The notes under the pieces are model-generated. The model was not told the origin of the DNA, did not search any database, and saw only the letters and a list, made by a program, of their open reading frames with translations. A stretch of DNA of 64,000 bases from Azophilus sp965116165 (GTDB lineage: Bacteria > Pseudomonadota > Gammaproteobacteria > Pseudomonadales > Azotimanducaceae), in contig OZ220484.1 of NCBI GenBank assembly GCA_965116165.1, positions 496,001-560,000 on the forward strand. The letters run 5' to 3'. The position numbers and the translations under genes are program-made. Every line of letters begins with the position of its first letter. Position 1 is the stretch's first letter. This document shows positions 60,811-64,000 of the stretch, piece by piece.

Positions 60811-61444
60811 CTACGGCATGCCCGTCGCCATCCGGATGCCTGGTCGGTGCGTCGCTCAAGGCGGCGTCGGCCAAGTACGGAATCAGGATGTGCTGGAGAA
60901 TGCCGCGACCGTACTCTCCGTACCAGACCTCGGGGTCTTGCGCGGTGACCGGCATTTGCTCATCCCTGGGAATCAACCGGGCTCTGCGCAACATGGCAAG
61001 AGCCAGGTCGAGCCGCGCCTCGTCTCCGAAGTGCCGCGCGGCCAACGACCAACAATGCATTTCTTTGCGAATGTCGGTCGCCGCCAGGATGCAATCGAGG
61101 TCCGAGCGGGTTTCGTCGATCAACTCCAACAGGTGGAAATGCTGGTAGCCCCGCGAAATGTAGAGCCGCCCGCGGCGGCGCGGCGATGCCTCCATGCCGA
61201 GGCGATCAAGTTCCGCCATCTCCGCGAGAACACGGTCACGCTGCTCCGGCGACTGGGGCGGCACCACAGACGCCAAGAGATTCAGGCGTCTCGACAGATC
61301 CTGCGCAACGGCCCGGCGCTGCGACGTTGCCCGCCAATCGAATGACTGGGGGTGGATCAATTCCCAAGCATCAACAGGCGCGGCCGCAAGCGCCGGCAAA
61401 GGCGTGGCCAGAGCCCAGCAAAGCACAAGAGCGCGCCGCCGCAT
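60791..61444 (-). CDS. Secreted helical protein of unknown function
   Basis: 217 residues from MRRRALVLCWALATPLPALA, a clear signal peptide (an earlier ATG at 61615 would run through a family D repeat). The mature part is helical: RRAVAQDLSRRLNLLASVVP, RDRVLAEMAELDRLGMEASP, HFHLLELIDETRSDLDCILA and EARLDLALAMLRRARLIPRD. No family recognised. The last residues ARPTRE and the stop come from MITE B4, so the native C terminus may be lost. Confidence 0.6.
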   Translation of the reverse strand: MRRRALVLCWALATPLPALAAAPVDAWELIHPQSFDWRATSQRRAVAQDLSRRLNLLASVVPPQSPEQRDRVLAEMAELDRLGMEASPRRRGRLYISRGYQHFHLLELIDETRSDLDCILAATDIRKEMHCWSLAARHFGDEARLDLALAMLRRARLIPRDEQMPVTAQDPEVWYGEYGRGILQHILIPYLADAALSDAPTRHPDGDGHAVARPTRE

Positions 61445-61502
61445 CGCTTTGGATTTCCGGGTAATGTACTGTTCTATCGGGTACATAGAGGCCGGGCCGC
61501 AA

Positions 61503-61625
61503 AACACTTGTGGGTGTGAACGGTGGGTATTTGCGGCCAAAATTCCAAGAAAAACACCGACAATGTGGGATTGATGTACCAATTTCCTCGCCATCTTCAC
61601 CGCTAGGCACATCATGTCCCCCCCT
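61503..61625. repeat. Family D interior without ends (D2)
   Basis: AACGGTGGGTATTTGCGGCC, CCAAGAAAAACACCG and CAATTTCCTCGCCATC align with D1 at 50889-50980; the CTAG-flanked ends are missing. It lies upstream of the secreted helical protein gene. Confidence 0.6.
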
Positions 61626-61695
61626 TATTCGAATCAATGCGGGCCGCTTCGGGCAGCGGAGCTATCCGGTCGCCAGCGACCCGTGGGCAAACTAA

Positions 61696-61794
61696 GGAAA
61701 CTCTGATCAATTCGATAGAGCAGCATTGAACTACTCGTAAGTTATTGATTTTATTGAATAGAATATCCCGAGCACGGGATTAATCAGAGGTTCC
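61696..61794 (-). mobile_element. Family A MITE, complete, reverse orientation (A8)
   Basis: 99 bp from GGAAACTCTGATCAATTCGA to AATCAGAGGTTCC with an exact CTAA duplication on both sides. With D2 it fills the 395-bp gap 61445-61839. Confidence 0.8.
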
Positions 61795-61839
61795 CTAAAA
61801 ATAGCTCAATGCCACACCATCGTCTTGTGCAAACCTTCC

Positions 61840-62238
61840 TCAGTCCTTTTGCGCCCTGTTTCGCAATCGTTCGTGCAAATTATTCCTCTTTAGATTGGTG
61901 TCCGGGTCAATTTCAACCATCTCGAAGGATAGGCCAAGACCCCGTTCGTCGAAAACCGTTTGCATGTGGCCGCACAGCACCTCGAACAAAGACTCCGCAG
62001 CCTCGCGACGGGTCGCCGCATCGCGTCCGTGACCAACGCGGGCCGTGATATGGACGAAACCGTTGTCGGACGCACCGTCGGCCACCAAATATCGGTCGCG
62101 GCACTCACCCCGGACACGGATGCCGCCGAGCGAGAAGACACCGCTCGCAACAGCCCGGTCGCGAAGTTTGGCCATCAGGGTATCCAACTCTATGGCGTCC
62201 TCCAGGTTGGAGGAGTACTCGACGATCAGATGCGGCAC
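61840..62238 (-). CDS. 5-carboxymethyl-2-hydroxymuconate isomerase family protein
   Basis: 132 residues from GTG 62238 (VPHLIVEYSSNLED; the Pro after the start is the catalytic residue of this tautomerase family once Met is removed). The rest follows HpaF: LAKLR..., SGVFSLGGIRVRGE, GFVHITARVGHGRDAATRRE and LSFEMVEIDPDTNLKRNNLH. The E. coli enzyme isomerises a ring-cleavage product of homoprotocatechuate. The two neighbours (FAH-like hydrolase and LigB-type dioxygenase) fit such a pathway. An ATG at 62337 is rejected. Confidence 0.88.
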   Translation of the reverse strand: MPHLIVEYSSNLEDAIELDTLMAKLRDRAVASGVFSLGGIRVRGECRDRYLVADGASDNGFVHITARVGHGRDAATRREAAESLFEVLCGHMQTVFDERGLGLSFEMVEIDPDTNLKRNNLHERLRNRAQKD

Positions 62239-62495
62239 AATGCGTTGATGCGTTATAAGTGGGCGACCCGCTCGTGGCCGGGACGCCGACGCGGGGGGAA
62301 AACACCTGATACTTGGAAGTGTATTGGTGTGCGGCACCCCTCTTCCGACATTTTGAGGTTCGTCGCGGACCCATCGTACAGATCAGCAATGCCAGCCGGT
62401 CCCGCAAGGGGAACGCTGTACGCCCACCCGCTGTCCGGTTGTGGAATTTCCTCCATGCCGGGCAGTATAGCCCCAAATCGGACACGGATGATGCA

Positions 62496-63362
62496 ATGCG
62501 ATATCTCACCTACGAATACGACGGGCAAGTTCAATACGGCGCCGTGCGGGGCGACGATGTCGTCAATCTGAACCGGCGCCTGCCCGAATACCCCAGCCTC
62601 CGCAAACTGCTCGCGGGCGGGGCGCTGCATCGTGCCCGCGAAGTGGTCGACGCCCATCCAGGCGACTGCGGCATCGACGAAATCCGCTTTCTGTCGCCAA
62701 TCCCGGAACCGGGCAAGATTGTTTGTATCGGGGTCAATTACCTTAACCGCAACGAGGAATATGGGGACAAGGGCCCGACACCGGCCTATCCGAGCGTTTT
62801 TTTACGCACCCCCGAATCGATAACCGGCCACCTGCGCCCCCTCATTCGTCCCCCGGAATCGGAACAACTCGACTATGAGGGAGAGATTGTTCTGGTTATC
62901 GGCAAAACAGGCCGCCGCATTCCCGAATCCCGCGCCCGGGAATATATCGCCGGACTCACGCTGATGAATGAGGGAACCCTGCGCGATTGGGTTCGGCACG
63001 CGCGCTTTAACGTAACCCAGGGCAAGAATTTCGAGCGCTCCGGGGCGATCGGGCCCTGGATGGTCGCAACGGACGCATTCGACCGGTTCGATACGCTGCG
63101 TCTTCGTACCCGGGTAAACGGCGAAGTGCGGCAAAACGACTCGACGGCCAACCTGATTTTTTCGTTTGAACGGCTCATCAACTACCTTTCGACGTTCATG
63201 CCGCTCAATGCCGGCGACCTGATCTCCACCGGCACCCCAACCGGGGCGGGCGCGCGTTTCGACCCGCCGAAATACCTGCAACCCGGCGATATGGTGGACG
63301 TGGAGGTTCCGGGCATCGGGCTCTTGCGCAACAGCGTCGAGGACGAGTTCCTCCCGACCTGA
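62496..63362 (+). CDS. Fumarylacetoacetate hydrolase family protein
   Basis: 288 residues from MRYLTYEYDGQVQYGAVRGD. The catalytic core has PEPGKIVCIGVNYLNRNEEY, metal ligands in DYEGEIVLVIGK (Glu-x-Glu) and NEGTLRDWVRH (Asp), NFERSGAIGPWMVATD and DLISTGTPTGAGARFDPPKY. Family members hydrolyse or decarboxylate products of aromatic ring cleavage or act as acylpyruvases. It is transcribed divergently from the isomerase and converges on the dioxygenase. Upstream gap 62239-62495 shows nothing identifiable. Confidence 0.9.
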   Translation: MRYLTYEYDGQVQYGAVRGDDVVNLNRRLPEYPSLRKLLAGGALHRAREVVDAHPGDCGIDEIRFLSPIPEPGKIVCIGVNYLNRNEEYGDKGPTPAYPSVFLRTPESITGHLRPLIRPPESEQLDYEGEIVLVIGKTGRRIPESRAREYIAGLTLMNEGTLRDWVRHARFNVTQGKNFERSGAIGPWMVATDAFDRFDTLRLRTRVNGEVRQNDSTANLIFSFERLINYLSTFMPLNAGDLISTGTPTGAGARFDPPKYLQPGDMVDVEVPGIGLLRNSVEDEFLPT

Positions 63363-63384
63363 GGCGCAACCGCCGTCATTGCGC

Positions 63385-64000
63385 TCAAAGGTGCATGCGG
63401 GCCACGGTGCATCCCACCGCGAAGATGGGAATCGGCGCGTAGTAGCACACTTCACCGGTCGCTCCCTCGGCGGCGCCGGCCACGGCGATGAAGGTGCGTA
63501 TTTCAAAACCGCCCTGGCCGCCATCGCGCCAGGTCGCCGCGTCGGTGTAGGCGGTGAGCGCCGCCCGGTCATTGGCCGCCCAGTGTTCGAGAAATTCTCG
63601 ATCCCAGGTTTCATTGATCTTTCCGGAATCCGGCGTGGCCGGCCAATGGGAAATACCGCCAGTGCCGACAAGGGCGATGCGTTCCGACATCTCGTCGCAG
63701 GCCGAGCGCAGAGCGCGGCCAAACTCATAGGCACGGTCGGGTGGCGTCAAGGGAGGCCCCTGGCAGTTGATATTGGCCGGAATCACCGGCAAGTCGTAAT
63801 CCGGCGTCAAAAAATGCAGCGGCACCATGATGCCGTGGTCGAATTTCCACTCCTGGGCATAGGCGAGATCGATACGCGCCATGATTCTCTCGATGAGGCG
63901 ACGGGACAGATCCGCGTTGCCGGGCACCCGCCTTGGCTCAATGCCAAGCCACTCGGCATCTTCGATCGGCCCCTCGTAATAATCGGCCATGCCCATGCAG
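63385..64000 (-). CDS. LigB-type extradiol dioxygenase (partial, 5' end outside window)
   Basis: The last 205 or so residues of a class III extradiol ring-cleavage dioxygenase (LigB superfamily). It has FDHGIMVPLHFLTPDYDLPV (catalytic His region), INCQGPPLTPPDRAYEFGRA, VGTGGISHWPATPDSGKINE (second His region) and a C-terminal EIRTFIAVAGAAEGATGEVC. The frame stays open past 64000; ATG 63996 is probably internal since a Cys codon precedes it. Similar proteins open protocatechuate, gallate or homoprotocatechuate rings; the actual substrate is unknown. Confidence 0.88.
   Translation of the reverse strand, partial: CMGMADYYEGPIEDAEWLGIEPRRVPGNADLSRRLIERIMARIDLAYAQEWKFDHGIMVPLHFLTPDYDLPVIPANINCQGPPLTPPDRAYEFGRALRSACDEMSERIALVGTGGISHWPATPDSGKINETWDREFLEHWAANDRAALTAYTDAATWRDGGQGGFEIRTFIAVAGAAEGATGEVCYYAPIPIFAVGCTVARMHL

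Overview
This window is a GC-rich (about 60 percent) chromosomal segment of a Gram-negative bacterium, most likely a gammaproteobacterium that I cannot place in an order. The evidence is RNase E next to a divergent RluC-type pseudouridine synthase, lipid A and LPS genes (MsbA, LpxK, KdsB), the Lol lipoprotein exporter, ComEC, a long TonB-dependent receptor and a full SUF iron-sulfur operon. No rRNA, tRNA, CRISPR array, prophage or complete transposase was seen.

Layout. 1-21.6 kb is mostly housekeeping: rluC (partial), rne, murB, a RelE-like/UvrD helicase fusion, kdsB, an msbA-lpxK fusion gene, galU, clpB, comEC, a DUF2062 gene, lolD and two LolC/E genes in convergent orientation, and apbE. 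22-30.5 kb holds an enoyl-CoA hydratase-like gene, a TonB-dependent receptor, a spermidine synthase-like protein split into two ORFs, msrB, alaA, a gamma-glutamylcyclotransferase-like gene and tusA. 31-45.2 kb is the standout: twelve same-strand genes for an envelope machine. They include a TPR protein with a TonB-C-like tail, four lipoproteins, a TPR membrane protein, a PEGA-SUMF1 membrane protein, a MotA/TolQ/ExbB homologue, a degenerate Hsp70/actin-fold protein, and two vWA proteins whose single N-terminal membrane helix begins with a MotB/ExbD-like Asp motif. I read this as a possible ion-driven stator complex carrying vWA heads. 46.3-52.6 kb is sufBCDS-A-T-E, followed by a bactofilin and a small methyltransferase-like gene. 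54-58.3 kb is accessory DNA in decay: a ClbS/DfsB-like gene, a SnoaL-like gene, a toxin-antitoxin pair broken by stops, a transposase scrap, and the deleted and frameshifted remains of an ATPase / response-regulator conflict operon. 58.3-64 kb has malonyl-CoA synthetase, two small secreted proteins, and an aromatic ring-cleavage group (CHM isomerase, FAH-family hydrolase, LigB-type dioxygenase) that runs off the right edge.

Nearly every longer intergenic gap is filled with short non-autonomous mobile elements. I distinguish seven families (A to G). A is a 99-bp IS5-like MITE with 4-bp target duplications. F is an IS630-derived MITE that twice abuts the same end of A. B is a 176-bp element whose ends supply stop codons to neighbouring genes. 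C is a roughly 100-bp element found only at gene 5' ends. D, E and G are further repeat families. The genome appears to have passed through a large expansion of transposable elements, with gene ends rewritten by insertions and some accessory modules collapsing.
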